13,030 nt of DNA from Flavobacteriaceae bacterium (GCA_023301205.1 JALZVC010000202.1:1-13030), one strand, 5' to 3'. Positions 1-7,589 are shown, counted from the stretch's first letter. A program made the numbers and translations. The notes: generated by a model from the letters alone, not told the origin.

Positions 1-1227
1 AGCTTCGCCTATAGTTAATCTAGGGTTTAAGGATGAAAAAGGATCTTGAAATATAAGTTGGATTTCTTTGCGCAACATCCTAGTTTGAGATCGGGATAGT
101 TTTGTGATGTCATTACCTCTGTATAGTATGGTTCCTGATGTAGCATTGTCCAATTGTAAAATAACCTTACCTAAAGTAGATTTACCACAGCCAGATTCTC
201 CTACGAGCCCAACAGTTTCTCCTTCATAGGCATTAAAACTCACATCATTTACTGCTTTAAACGCTGTTTTTTCACTAAAAATACCTGCTTTGCCATAATA
301 GATTTTCTCAATATTCTGTACAGATAATATAGGCGCACTCGTATACAATTTTTTATGCCTGGTGCTACGGTCTTGATTGCTTACTACTTTTGGCTTAAAC
401 GAACCATTGGCAATTGCGGCAATTGTAGGTAATTTTTCTAAACGTTCCTCTAATTTGGGTCTAGAAGCTAAAAGTGCTTTTGTATAGTCTGCTTGAGGTG
501 CGTGAAAAATCTGTTTTACCGTGCCTTGTTCTACAATATCGCCTTGATACATGACCAGCACGCGGTCTACAACCTCACTCACTAAACTGAGGTCATGCGA
601 GATAAAAAGAAGGCTCATCTTCGTTTCTTGTTGTAACTCTTTGAGCAATTCTAAAATTTCTTTTTGTACAGTAACATCAAGCGCTGTAGTAGGCTCATCT
701 GCAATTAATAGCTTTGGTTTACAGGCAATCGCCATCGCAATCATAACACGCTGCATTTGTCCGCCACTTATTTGATGCGGATATCGGTCATATAGCTCAT
801 TAGGATTAGGGAGTTTTACCTTTTTAAACAGGGAAAGCACCTCTTTTTTAATCGCACTTTTAGAGAGGGAGGTGTGTGTTTGTAACATTTCGGTAACTTG
901 AGTACCACAAGTTAAAGATGGGTTTAGAGCACTCATAGGCTCTTGAAAAATCATAGCAATCTCACTGCCCCTTAATTTTCTTGCTTCGGAAATTTTAAGT
1001 GTGGAGAGATCGGTTCCATTAAAGAGAACTTCTCCCTCAATGTGGGTGTTTTTTTTAGGTAATAAGCCCATAATTGCCAAAGAGGTAACTGATTTTCCAG
1101 ATCCAGATTCGCCCACGATACCCACAATCTCATTTTCTGCAATCTCAAAAGATATGTTATGTACTACAGTAACGGGTGCTTTGGCATTTCCGAAGGAAAT
1201 AGATAAATTTTTTAATTCTAATAACAT
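1..1227 (-). CDS. Peptide ABC transporter ATP-binding protein with two fused ATPase domains (partial, C-terminus outside window)
   Basis: The frame is open from an ATG at 1227 to the window edge, giving 409 residues without a stop. The product is a fused pair of nucleotide-binding domains of the dipeptide/oligopeptide (DppD-DppF-like) importer type, which would sit on the cytoplasmic face and drive uptake by ATP hydrolysis. Domain 1 shows Walker A GESGSGKS (39-46), Q-loop Q95, signature ISGGQMQR (153-160), Walker B LLIADE (173-178) and switch His 211. A linker of about 60 residues follows. Domain 2 shows Walker A GESGCGKS (343-350) and Q-loop Q394, then is cut off. Proteins of this kind usually have about 540-570 residues, so roughly 150 are missing, including the second signature and Walker B. 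The substrate cannot be told from the ATPase alone; no permease or binding-protein gene is visible. No clear TAnnTTTG promoter was found upstream. Confidence 0.93.
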   Translation of the reverse strand, partial: MLLELKNLSISFGNAKAPVTVVHNISFEIAENEIVGIVGESGSGKSVTSLAIMGLLPKKNTHIEGEVLFNGTDLSTLKISEARKLRGSEIAMIFQEPMSALNPSLTCGTQVTEMLQTHTSLSKSAIKKEVLSLFKKVKLPNPNELYDRYPHQISGGQMQRVMIAMAIACKPKLLIADEPTTALDVTVQKEILELLKELQQETKMSLLFISHDLSLVSEVVDRVLVMYQGDIVEQGTVKQIFHAPQADYTKALLASRPKLEERLEKLPTIAAIANGSFKPKVVSNQDRSTRHKKLYTSAPILSVQNIEKIYYGKAGIFSEKTAFKAVNDVSFNAYEGETVGLVGESGCGKSTLGKVILQLDNATSGTILYRGNDITKLSRSQTRMLRKEIQLIFQDPFSSLNPRLTIGEA

Positions 1228-1409
1228 TGGGTTAAGCTTGGCTTTATTTAATGACAAAAAAATCTAAATAGTGAAGTTATAAAAAGCAGGGCTATTGATA
1301 CAATTTTCAGACTTCTTTATTTACATACTATAAAATGGATAAGAAACAGGTTATTGTCAGTTTTTATAAGAATTAGTGGTATTATCGCCATTTATAGCTT
1401 CAAAACACC

Positions 1410-1437
1410 AAATTTTGACGAAAAAACGTTAAAATTT
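1410..1437 (-). terminator. Hairpin just downstream of the exonuclease gene, possible terminator
   Basis: Arms of 11 bases (1410-1420 and 1427-1437) surround a 6-base A/T loop, with one mismatch, 14 bases beyond the exonuclease stop codon. The only mismatch would be a G-U pair in plus-strand RNA but A-C in minus-strand RNA, and no clean U-tract follows on the minus strand, so a terminator role is uncertain. The rest of the gap 1228-1451 shows nothing I can name. Confidence 0.3.
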
Positions 1438-1451
1438 ATAGCGGCTAGTGT

Positions 1452-2165
1452 TTAAACACTTACTATTTCGTTTGCTATAAGGATCGGCTCGTTACGTAAT
1501 CGAAGAATTATTTGAGCCACTGTAATGGTATCTTTCTCGCAATAGGTACTAATTCTCTCAATATCATTTTCTTCATAATATACATCGCGCACTTCGCTGC
1601 CATCTATATCATCTTTAGGCGAAGGGATGCCTAAAACATGCGCCATCAACTTCAAAGAAGTAAACGTCTTATAGTCACCAAATTTCCATAGTTCTAAGGT
1701 GTCTAGATGAGGTACTTCCCAAGGTTTTTTTCCGAAGAGATTGAGTTTAAACGGTAAATCTATCCCGTGAATAACCATTCGTCTAGCGATATAAGGAAAA
1801 TCAAATTCTTTGCCATTATGTGCGCACAACACATGGGGTGTTTTATTAAAATGAGTTTCTAAAAGATTTTTAAAGTCTTTAAGTAAGGTAGTTTCTTCTC
1901 CGTGAAAAGAGGTTACTCTAAATTGTCGTTCCTCTCCCACTATTTTGAAATACCCAACCGAGATACAAACAATAGTGCCAAATTCTGCCCAAATGCCTGC
2001 ACGGTCATAAAATTCTTCTGGTGTAAAGTCATCTTTACGCTGGTATTTTGTTTTTCCTTCCCAAAGCATTTTTGTTGTTTCATCAAGTTCGTCGTAGTGC
2101 GCAAATTGCGGTACGGTCTCTATATCTAGAAACAAGATGTGTTCTAAGTTGAGTCTTTTTAGCAT
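1452..2165 (-). CDS. Predicted 3'-5' exonuclease, DnaQ-like fold (PolB-exonuclease-like family)
   Basis: A 237-residue protein resembling the stand-alone 3'-5' exonucleases related to the proofreading domain of family B DNA polymerases (DNA_pol_B_exo2 type). The three exonuclease motifs are visible: Exo I FLDIETVP with D14 and E16, Exo II HNGKEFDFPYI with N117 and D122, and Exo III YCEKD with Y208 and D212. These acidic residues bind the two catalytic metals in the family. There is no polymerase domain, signal peptide or membrane segment, so it should be a cytoplasmic nuclease; its substrate is unknown. I chose the ATG at 2165 because the protein then starts close to the fold; a TTG at 2177 would add four residues. 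It lies 39 bases downstream of the alkyltransferase gene on the same strand, so the two are probably cotranscribed and suggest a small DNA-repair unit. Confidence 0.85.
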   Translation of the reverse strand: MLKRLNLEHILFLDIETVPQFAHYDELDETTKMLWEGKTKYQRKDDFTPEEFYDRAGIWAEFGTIVCISVGYFKIVGEERQFRVTSFHGEETTLLKDFKNLLETHFNKTPHVLCAHNGKEFDFPYIARRMVIHGIDLPFKLNLFGKKPWEVPHLDTLELWKFGDYKTFTSLKLMAHVLGIPSPKDDIDGSEVRDVYYEENDIERISTYCEKDTITVAQIILRLRNEPILIANEIVSV

Positions 2166-2204
2166 AGTAAATTGCAATGTTCTATTGTCTAATGTACAAA
2201 AAAT

Positions 2205-2681
2205 TTAAAATAAGGTACCCTGAGTAACAGGACTCTCAAGTTCTAACAACCATTTTTTACGATGCAATCCTCCTGCATAGCCCGTTAATGAGCCATTACT
2301 GCCTATCACCCGATGACATGGAATCACAATAGAAATTGGGTTTTTCCCATTTGCACTGGCCGCTGCGCGTATTACTTTTGGGTCCCCCAGTTCGTTAGCC
2401 ATTTTTTGGTAGCTTACTGTTTTTCCATACGGTATGGTCTGTAATTGTTTCCATACTTTTTTCTGAAATGTGGTGCCTTCAGGGGCAAGCTTCACATCAA
2501 ATTGCGTTCTTTCTCTTTTAAAGTATTGTTTTAATTGAGTAACGATGGGTATTAAGCTAGCAGGAATTTCCGTCGTTAAAATTTCTGAAGGAGTATCAAG
2601 ATACTCTATAGAACAAATGCAATCTCCCGCTCCTTTAATCTCGAGATTACCGATGTCTGTTTGTAAAATATATGATTCCAT
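2205..2681 (-). CDS. ogt: Methylated-DNA--[protein]-cysteine S-methyltransferase (O6-alkylguanine-DNA alkyltransferase)
   Basis: A 158-residue suicide DNA-repair protein that transfers alkyl groups from O6-alkylguanine (and O4-alkylthymine) to its own cysteine. The active-site motif IPCHRVIG is at 120-127 with acceptor Cys122, followed by GYAGGLHRKKWLLELE near the C-terminus. The helix-turn-helix part, from TFQKKVWKQL through PYGKTVSYQKMA to the arginine-finger stretch RAAASANGKNP (105-115), is complete. Residues 1-65 form the usual variable N-terminal domain. It has no Ada-type metal-binding or AraC domain, so it is the simple Ogt/MGMT form of typical length. ATG at 2681 is preferred over an in-frame TTG at 2687. 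It is divergent from the hybrid kinase gene and 39 bases upstream of the exonuclease gene. Confidence 0.95.
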   Translation of the reverse strand: MESYILQTDIGNLEIKGAGDCICSIEYLDTPSEILTTEIPASLIPIVTQLKQYFKRERTQFDVKLAPEGTTFQKKVWKQLQTIPYGKTVSYQKMANELGDPKVIRAAASANGKNPISIVIPCHRVIGSNGSLTGYAGGLHRKKWLLELESPVTQGTLF

Positions 2682-2694
2682 CTTCAAATATAAG

Positions 2695-2720
2695 CAAACC
2701 TAAACTACGATTAAGCGCAA
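2695..2720 (-). promoter_or_regulatory. Candidate Bacteroidota-type promoter for ogt
   Basis: On the minus strand the -7 element TAGGTTTG (2702-2695) matches TAnnTTTG exactly and ends 13 bases before the ogt ATG. A TTTG lies upstream, with its TTG at 2720-2718, but the spacing of 15 bases is shorter than the usual 17-23. The -7 match is good; the -33 assignment is weak. Confidence 0.4.
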
Positions 2721-2736
2721 AGAATAAGTACAAATC

Positions 2737-2766
2737 TTGTCATAATGAGTTAATTTATTAAGTTTG
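2737..2766 (+). promoter_or_regulatory. Bacteroidota-type promoter for the hybrid kinase gene
   Basis: TTG at 2737-2739, a 19-base spacer and TAAGTTTG at 2759-2766 match the Bacteroidota sigma-factor consensus TTG-N17-23-TAnnTTTG completely. The kinase ATG is 20 bases after the -7 element, which leaves only a very short leader. It shares the 105-base gap with the divergent ogt promoter. Confidence 0.6.
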
Positions 2767-2786
2767 TTCCGATTAAGTTATGATTT

Positions 2787-5012
2787 ATGAAATTCCCTAT
2801 TAAGTTAGTATTATTTACATTAGCTATTTTTTCTTTTGTTGAGCAAGGTTTTACTCAAGATCTGGGTATTTCTATAGACAGCCTTCAACAACTTGTAAAA
2901 AAAACGGCTGATCAACAGTATGCTTATGATTATAAAGGAGCTATCACTTCAGCTTCATTAATTGAAAAGGAAGCGCTTAAAATTAAGAATTATAAGTATG
3001 CCTGTGCAGGTAATGTGCGTTTAGGCTCTATTTACTTAGCCATGCGGGATTCTACTAATAGTAATGCGTATTACCAAAAAGCACTAGAATATGCGCTTCT
3101 TAGCAAAAACGACACTGTAATTAGTGGTGTATATAACGATATTGGGAATTCCTATATGGAACTGGGTGGTGATCTGCAAGCGGCCAGAGATAGTTTTGAA
3201 AAAGCCATTGAACTTAGCAAAAGTATAGGTCAGAATAATCCGGAAAGGATTGCTCCTTTAATGAATATTGCTTGGGTTTTTATAGACCTTGAACAACCAT
3301 TAAAGGCCTTACCTTATTTAAATGACTCAAGAGAAATCATTGAGTCAGACGCTAAGTTACATGTCTTATATAGTATAACCCTCGATATACTGAGGGGAAG
3401 GTATCATATGCTTAGAAAGAAAAATGAACGATCTATAGGAGTTTTAAAAGGTGCATTAGAAAGAGCACATAATGGTGGATTTTTACAACAAGAGCTAGAG
3501 GCACAGAGTTATTTATCTCAAGTATATGAACAAAGTGGAGATTTAAATGCAGCTATAAATAGCTTAAAAGCAGTAAAAGAACTAGATGCAAACTATAACG
3601 CCATTATTAGGGCGCAACAGTTTCAGCAAGAAAGCGCAAAATTAAAACTAAAAGAGTACGAAGAAAGCCTTATTCTAGCAAAGTCTGAGCAATCCATATC
3701 TGATGAGTTGGCCGTAAAGTCGGAGCAAAAAACAAATATTTTATCGATCGCTACCATCATTTGTTTTGTTGCATTTATAACAGCCTTTCTACTCTATATA
3801 AGTAGGAGAAAAATCACAAAAAAGTTAAACGAAAATAATGTGCAATTAGTTCTGGCAAAAGAAGAAGCAGAGCGTTTGTCAAAATTAAAAACGCAATTCT
3901 TTTCTACCGTAAGTCATGAGCTTAGAACCCCTTTATATGGGGTGATAGGATTATCTTCCATCTTATTAGAAGATGAAAAATTAAATAGTCATAAAGATGA
4001 TTTAAAATCACTTAAATTTTCTGCAGATTACTTGCTTGCATTAATTAACGATGTACTTACACTAAACAAAGCTGATGCAAACGGCATGAAGCTTGAGAAA
4101 GCACCATTTAATCTGGAAAAATTAATAAAAAACATCACAAATTCTTTTGCATTTAGTTTACAACAAAACAACAATAAAATTCAAGTTAGAATTGATCCAG
4201 ACCTACCCAAACGATTGATAGGAGATTCTATTAAGTTGTCTCAAATATTAATGAATTTAGTAGGTAATGCAGTTAAATTTAATGAAAATGGAACTATAGA
4301 AATTGTGATCAAATCTTTAGGTAAATCTGGCAACGGACAGTACCAAACACAATTTTTTATTAAGGATAATGGTATAGGGATTCCGCTAGAAAAACAACAA
4401 TCTATTTTTGAAGAGTTTTCTCAAATTGAAAGTAACAACTATAACTATCAAGGCACTGGATTAGGACTTCCTATTGTGAAAAAATTATTATCTGTTTATG
4501 ATAGCGCTATAGAACTAAAAAGTTCTCCAGGCAACGGGGCTATATTTTCTTTTAAAATCCAATTAGAAGAAAATTTGGCTGCAACGAAAGAGGATGAACC
4601 TGTTGTTGATCTCATTGAATCAACTGGTTCTGTCTTTGAGAATATGCATATATTAATTGTTGATGATAATAAGATTAATCAAAAAGTCACACAACGTGTT
4701 TTAGAAAGACGCCATTTTAGAACAACGCTCGCAGATGATGGTTTGCAGGCCATAGAACAAGTGCAAAAACAACGATTTAATTTAATATTAATGGATATCC
4801 ATATGCCTATAATGGGAGGTATAGAAGCAACTATAAAAATTAGGGATTACAATAAAACGACACCTATTATTGCACTTACGGCAGTAGAAATTGAAGAGGC
4901 TCGAGGTCAAATAATAGAAGCCGGAATGAATGATATCATTTTAAAACCCTATGATGTAGCACAATTTTTGACTACGATTTTACGCCATTTAAGTATAGTT
5001 CAAGAAGTCTAG
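2787..5012 (+). CDS. Hybrid sensor histidine kinase/response regulator with N-terminal TPR sensor region
   Basis: A 741-residue inner-membrane sensor. Residues 1-24 are a signal peptide. Residues 25-315 are helical and contain TPR-like units (for example around 76-105, 115-146 and 235-262), predicted to lie in the periplasm. One membrane segment (317-338) leads to a coiled coil (341-370). The HisKA domain carries FFSTVSHELRTPLYG with phospho-acceptor His377. The ATPase domain shows the N box around LVGNAVKF (N494), G1 DNGIGIP (527-533) and G2 GTGLGLP (556-562). A C-terminal receiver (about 620-738) has acidic pair D626/D627, phospho-acceptor Asp670, T698 and K720. All catalytic residues are present. 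There is no DNA-binding domain and no cognate regulator nearby, so its output target is unknown. The start is supported by the promoter at 2737-2766. The stimulus cannot be inferred from the sequence. Confidence 0.95.
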   Translation: MKFPIKLVLFTLAIFSFVEQGFTQDLGISIDSLQQLVKKTADQQYAYDYKGAITSASLIEKEALKIKNYKYACAGNVRLGSIYLAMRDSTNSNAYYQKALEYALLSKNDTVISGVYNDIGNSYMELGGDLQAARDSFEKAIELSKSIGQNNPERIAPLMNIAWVFIDLEQPLKALPYLNDSREIIESDAKLHVLYSITLDILRGRYHMLRKKNERSIGVLKGALERAHNGGFLQQELEAQSYLSQVYEQSGDLNAAINSLKAVKELDANYNAIIRAQQFQQESAKLKLKEYEESLILAKSEQSISDELAVKSEQKTNILSIATIICFVAFITAFLLYISRRKITKKLNENNVQLVLAKEEAERLSKLKTQFFSTVSHELRTPLYGVIGLSSILLEDEKLNSHKDDLKSLKFSADYLLALINDVLTLNKADANGMKLEKAPFNLEKLIKNITNSFAFSLQQNNNKIQVRIDPDLPKRLIGDSIKLSQILMNLVGNAVKFNENGTIEIVIKSLGKSGNGQYQTQFFIKDNGIGIPLEKQQSIFEEFSQIESNNYNYQGTGLGLPIVKKLLSVYDSAIELKSSPGNGAIFSFKIQLEENLAATKEDEPVVDLIESTGSVFENMHILIVDDNKINQKVTQRVLERRHFRTTLADDGLQAIEQVQKQRFNLILMDIHMPIMGGIEATIKIRDYNKTTPIIALTAVEIEEARGQIIEAGMNDIILKPYDVAQFLTTILRHLSIVQEV

Positions 5013-6116
5013 CTACTCCTTTTTTTCTTTTACGTTATCTACAGCAAGACCATTGCGTTTTGCACGGCGTTCCCAGTTTTTACGGGCTTGAATTTGCATA
5101 TCCTCGACGGCATCGCTTTCATCCATAATTTCTAGACCCAATAAGGTTTCAATAATATCTTCCATAGTCACCACCCCAATGGTGTTACCAAACTCATCGA
5201 CAACAAGTGACATATGCGTACGTTTCTCTATAAAAGTGTCAAACATTTCTGGAATAGGCTTATCTGCATTTACCACAGAAATTTCGCGTTTTAAATCTGC
5301 TAAAGTCTTAGCACCATTAGACTCAACAATTTCTTCGAGAATTTGATCTTTAAGCACAAAACCCGTAATGTTGTGTGCTTGCCCTTGGTAAATAGGGATT
5401 CTAGAAAACTGTAAATTTTTATTATTCTCATAAAATTTTTGAAGCGAACTATTCTCATCTGCCGAGATAACTACAGGAAAAGGAGTCATTACATTTTTGG
5501 CCAACACCGATTTAAAAGCTAAAAGATTTTTTATCACAGCACTTTCATTCTCTTCAAAAACACCTTCCATTTCTGCGGCTTCTGTGATCGCAAGAAACTC
5601 TTCTCTACTCATAGTACTCACGTGAGCAGATTTACCAATAAGTTTTGTGGTAAGCTTTAACAACCAGATAATACCTGTATATTTCAGCGGGAATATAATT
5701 ATTTTGAGCGATTTAGCTGTAAAATTACCTAAGCTCTTCCAGTAGGTTGCGCCTATGGTTTTTGGGATAATTTCTGAAAGTATTAAAATCAACAAGGTCA
5801 TTATTGCCGAAACTATACCTACAAAATTAATACCTAGAATACTAAAATCCCATCCACCTTCTATGGCCATTTTCCCAGCCTGATTACCCACTAATATTGC
5901 ACCTACAGTATGTGCAATTGTATTTATGGTTAGTATCGCAATTAGCGGTTGATCAATGTCTTTTTTAATCTCTTCTAGTGAAGTCGCATATCCTTTACCT
6001 TCACTTTTTTTCATTTTAATAAAAGTAGGTGTGAAGCTTAATAGTGCCGCTTCAAGTATAGAACAGAGAAAAGAGAAAAATATAGATAGTAGCGCGAATG
6101 ATATTAATAATCCCAT
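5013..6116 (-). CDS. CNNM/DUF21 transporter-family protein with CBS pair
   Basis: A 367-residue membrane protein of the CNNM (CorB/C, HlyC-related) family, whose studied members move or sense magnesium and other cations. The DUF21 domain has hydrophobic segments at about 2-26, 57-77, 97-118 and 138-159, with the conserved SEIIPKT at 114-120. A cytoplasmic CBS pair follows: repeat 1 about 205-262 with MTPFPVVI, repeat 2 about 278-332 with MSLVVDEFGNTIGVVTMED. The C-terminal CorC_HlyC domain found in many relatives is absent; the protein ends in a charged tail (340-367). ATG at 6116 is chosen because it starts directly in the first membrane segment; a TTG at 6134 would add six residues. Its stop codon directly abuts that of the convergent kinase gene. 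The specific ion cannot be read from sequence. Confidence 0.9.
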   Translation of the reverse strand: MGLLISFALLSIFFSFLCSILEAALLSFTPTFIKMKKSEGKGYATSLEEIKKDIDQPLIAILTINTIAHTVGAILVGNQAGKMAIEGGWDFSILGINFVGIVSAIMTLLILILSEIIPKTIGATYWKSLGNFTAKSLKIIIFPLKYTGIIWLLKLTTKLIGKSAHVSTMSREEFLAITEAAEMEGVFEENESAVIKNLLAFKSVLAKNVMTPFPVVISADENSSLQKFYENNKNLQFSRIPIYQGQAHNITGFVLKDQILEEIVESNGAKTLADLKREISVVNADKPIPEMFDTFIEKRTHMSLVVDEFGNTIGVVTMEDIIETLLGLEIMDESDAVEDMQIQARKNWERRAKRNGLAVDNVKEKKE

Positions 6117-6186
6117 AGTTAGATTTTTTTGCAAGGTAAGATTTTACAAAACAATGTGATATTATAGAGGTTTTAAAATATTAACA

Positions 6187-6209
6187 GTCACCCTTAGCTT
6201 GTCGAAGGG
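6187..6209. repeat. Short interspersed palindromic repeat, copy A
   Basis: A 23-base motif reading GTCACCCTTAGC...GTCGAAGGG on the plus strand, with perfect 5-base outer arms CCCTT (6191-6195) and AAGGG (6205-6209). From memory, near-identical motifs are scattered through intergenic regions of Flavobacteriaceae. A related copy in the same orientation lies at 7054-7076 on the other side of the ORFan gene. Confidence 0.55.
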
Positions 6210-6212
6210 AAA

Positions 6213-6343
6213 CAATAGCGTTGTTGTATAAGAATAGTAGGGTAGAAAACAGCCGCTAACCATTCGGATGAACACAAGACAAATTTAAAAATTTGGCGAC
6301 CTTGCAAAAGTGCCTTTGCAATTGGGTTAACCACTCATTGCCC
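6213..6343 (-). repeat. Structured repeat block with nested inverted repeats, 3' of the ORFan gene
   Basis: The 295-base gap 6117-6411 contains no gene. This part is dense in dyad symmetry: CAAATTT/AAATTTG (6280-6286, 6289-6295) with a 2-base loop; TTGCAAA/TTTGCAA (6302-6308, 6315-6321) with a 6-base loop; the palindrome GGTTAACC (6325-6332), enclosed by GCAAT/ATTGC (6318-6322, 6337-6341). On the minus strand the block ends in TACAACAACG (6222-6213). I believe similar blocks occur next to ORFans in other Flavobacteriaceae, but that is recollection only. It could be a transcribed structure at the 3' end of the ORFan transcript, a recombination site, or the remnant of a non-autonomous element. 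The bases 6344-6411 show nothing further. Confidence 0.45.
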
Positions 6344-6411
6344 TATTATTTTTTATACGTCTTACAAATAGTTGCTTCTACGTTTGAATTTAAGAAACTG
6401 AATTATAATAT

Positions 6412-6975
6412 TTACTCAGAATTTAAGCCACAAGTCAAATTGAACTCTCCTATTATTAACGTCAAATTACTTTTTCTCAGATATTCATCTTTATCAATTT
6501 TCTGTATTAGTGTTGGACAATTGTTAAAAAAATCGAATAATTTGTGCTTATTTTTAATTTTTCCAAAACGATTAGTTTCGATATAAGTAAATTGTTTTTC
6601 GTTCTTTCTGCGAATGAAATAGACAAAAATAGATGAAGAGTCATGTGATATTATTTCTTGTCTATAAAGCTCCAAGCTTCCTAATAAAACTTGTTCCATA
6701 AAAATTAAATTCCGTCCATCCTTTACTGGCATAAATCTCATTTTCCTTGTGCTTCCAGATTTTAGATGAATATCTATCGAATCAACTAACTTTAGTTTAA
6801 CAATTTTTAATCTTCTTCCAACTTTATTATAATATACATCCCTAAATTTTCTATAAGTTCCGTTTGTTTTACTAATTGTCTCACCTGATTTTAAATATAT
6901 TGTACAAGGCTCATTAATTTGTGAGATAGACATTATTGGTATAATTAAGAATAATAGTATGACGCATAGTTTCAT
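6412..6975 (-). CDS. Hypothetical secreted protein (ORFan), AT-rich
   Basis: A 187-residue protein I do not recognise. Residues 1-18 (MKLCVILLFLIIPIMSIS) form a signal peptide, so it is probably exported to the periplasm or cell surface. No lipoprotein cysteine follows the cleavage region. The mature part is rich in lysine, isoleucine and aromatic residues and seems to form beta strands, including the similar pieces IYLKSGETISK (26-36) and IHLKSGSTRKM (69-79), which may be an internal repeat. Cysteines are few (C4, C24, C153, C182). Base composition is visibly more AT-rich than in the neighbouring genes. The ATG at 6975 follows a TATCTTTG element. The gene stands alone between repeat copies at 6187-6209 and 7054-7076, which suggests insertion as an accessory unit. 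Confidence 0.7.
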   Translation of the reverse strand: MKLCVILLFLIIPIMSISQINEPCTIYLKSGETISKTNGTYRKFRDVYYNKVGRRLKIVKLKLVDSIDIHLKSGSTRKMRFMPVKDGRNLIFMEQVLLGSLELYRQEIISHDSSSIFVYFIRRKNEKQFTYIETNRFGKIKNKHKLFDFFNNCPTLIQKIDKDEYLRKSNLTLIIGEFNLTCGLNSE

Positions 6976-7000
6976 TATCGTTTTTTTTAATTATTTGTAA

Positions 7001-7008
7001 CAAAGATA
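7001..7008 (-). promoter_or_regulatory. Candidate -7 element for the ORFan gene
   Basis: TATCTTTG on the minus strand (7008-7001) matches TAnnTTTG exactly and ends 25 bases before the ATG at 6975. No good TTG sits 17-23 bases upstream; the nearest approximation is TGTG at the right distance. The gene thus seems to carry its own promoter. Confidence 0.4.
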
Positions 7009-7053
7009 TAAAGATTAGTTACGCTCACAGCCTACAACGAAGCTCCCGCCTAA

Positions 7054-7076
7054 GGTCGCTGAGCGAAGTCGAAGTG
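7054..7076. repeat. Short interspersed palindromic repeat, copy B, directly after the DinB-like stop codon
   Basis: A 23-base motif GGTCGCTGAGC...GTCGAAGTG on the plus strand, in the same orientation as the relative at 6187-6209 (shared GTC, AGC and GTCGAAG core). It contains the small hairpin CGCT-G-AGCG (7057-7065). It begins at the base next to the stop codon of the DinB-like gene, so it could help end that transcript. Confidence 0.5.
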
Positions 7077-7589
7077 TTACCAGCCCACAAAACTAGGTGG
7101 TTCAACTTCTTTTAGATTCAAATACACAATCAATTGTCCTCTATGATGCGACACGTGGTCTTGTAATAAATTAAGTATTTGTATTTTACTCTTAGGTCCG
7201 GCAAAGAATTTAACCGTTTCTGAGAGTTCCTCAACTGGGGTTTGTTCAATAATAGCATAAGCGCTTTCAAATGCTTTTTTCAGTTCTTGTATCGTTTCTT
7301 CTTTGGTTTTTGGTTGTGCTGTAGTGCTTCTATCAAAATCCTTATCAGTAAAATACGAGTTGCTTAACCAATCCATATTACCTTTTATATGTAACAATTG
7401 TTCTTTAAAAGTCATCTGTCGCTCTGTTGGCTCAAAATCATAATATTCCTCTGGCATCGCTTCTGCAATACCAATTAGGTACTCTTTAGAGTTTTCCCAT
7501 TTTTCTAACCAAGCTGTTTTTATTGTAGTTTGTTGCGCCATAGTTTTTGCTGAAATGCTCATAACAAGCATAAGTATTAAATATTTCAT
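7077..7589 (-). CDS. DinB-like (four-helix bundle) putative metalloprotein with signal peptide
   Basis: A 170-residue protein of the DinB/YfiT superfamily. The helical bundle shows the usual landmarks: FKEQLLHIKGNMDWL with candidate metal ligand His67, and DHVSHHRGQLIVYLN with His145 and His149, which in the family complete a three-histidine site for zinc or nickel. The end PSFVGW is complete. Functions in the superfamily include thiol transferases and hydrolases, so the reaction here is unknown; despite the name there is no relation to DinB DNA polymerase IV. Residues 1-19 (ending AKTMAQ) look like a signal peptide, which would place it in the periplasm. It is 77 bases downstream of the TlpA-like gene on the same strand and is probably the last gene of the heme cluster transcript. 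Confidence 0.85.
   Translation of the reverse strand: MKYLILMLVMSISAKTMAQQTTIKTAWLEKWENSKEYLIGIAEAMPEEYYDFEPTERQMTFKEQLLHIKGNMDWLSNSYFTDKDFDRSTTAQPKTKEETIQELKKAFESAYAIIEQTPVEELSETVKFFAGPKSKIQILNLLQDHVSHHRGQLIVYLNLKEVEPPSFVGW

Noticed and set aside
551..1267. Plus-strand open frames of 74 and 88 codons
   Set aside because: They lie antisense to the ABC ATPase, whose minus-strand frame has all expected motifs; the plus-strand proteins have no recognisable character.
2780..2803. Seven-codon upstream frame overlapping the kinase start
   Set aside because: ATG at 2780 followed by TAA at 2801 is easily produced by chance in AT-rich DNA; nothing supports a leader peptide.
6187..7076. Integron cassette with attC site
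   Set aside because: The structured block does not show the standard GTTRRRY and RYYYAAC core sites and no integrase is present in the window.
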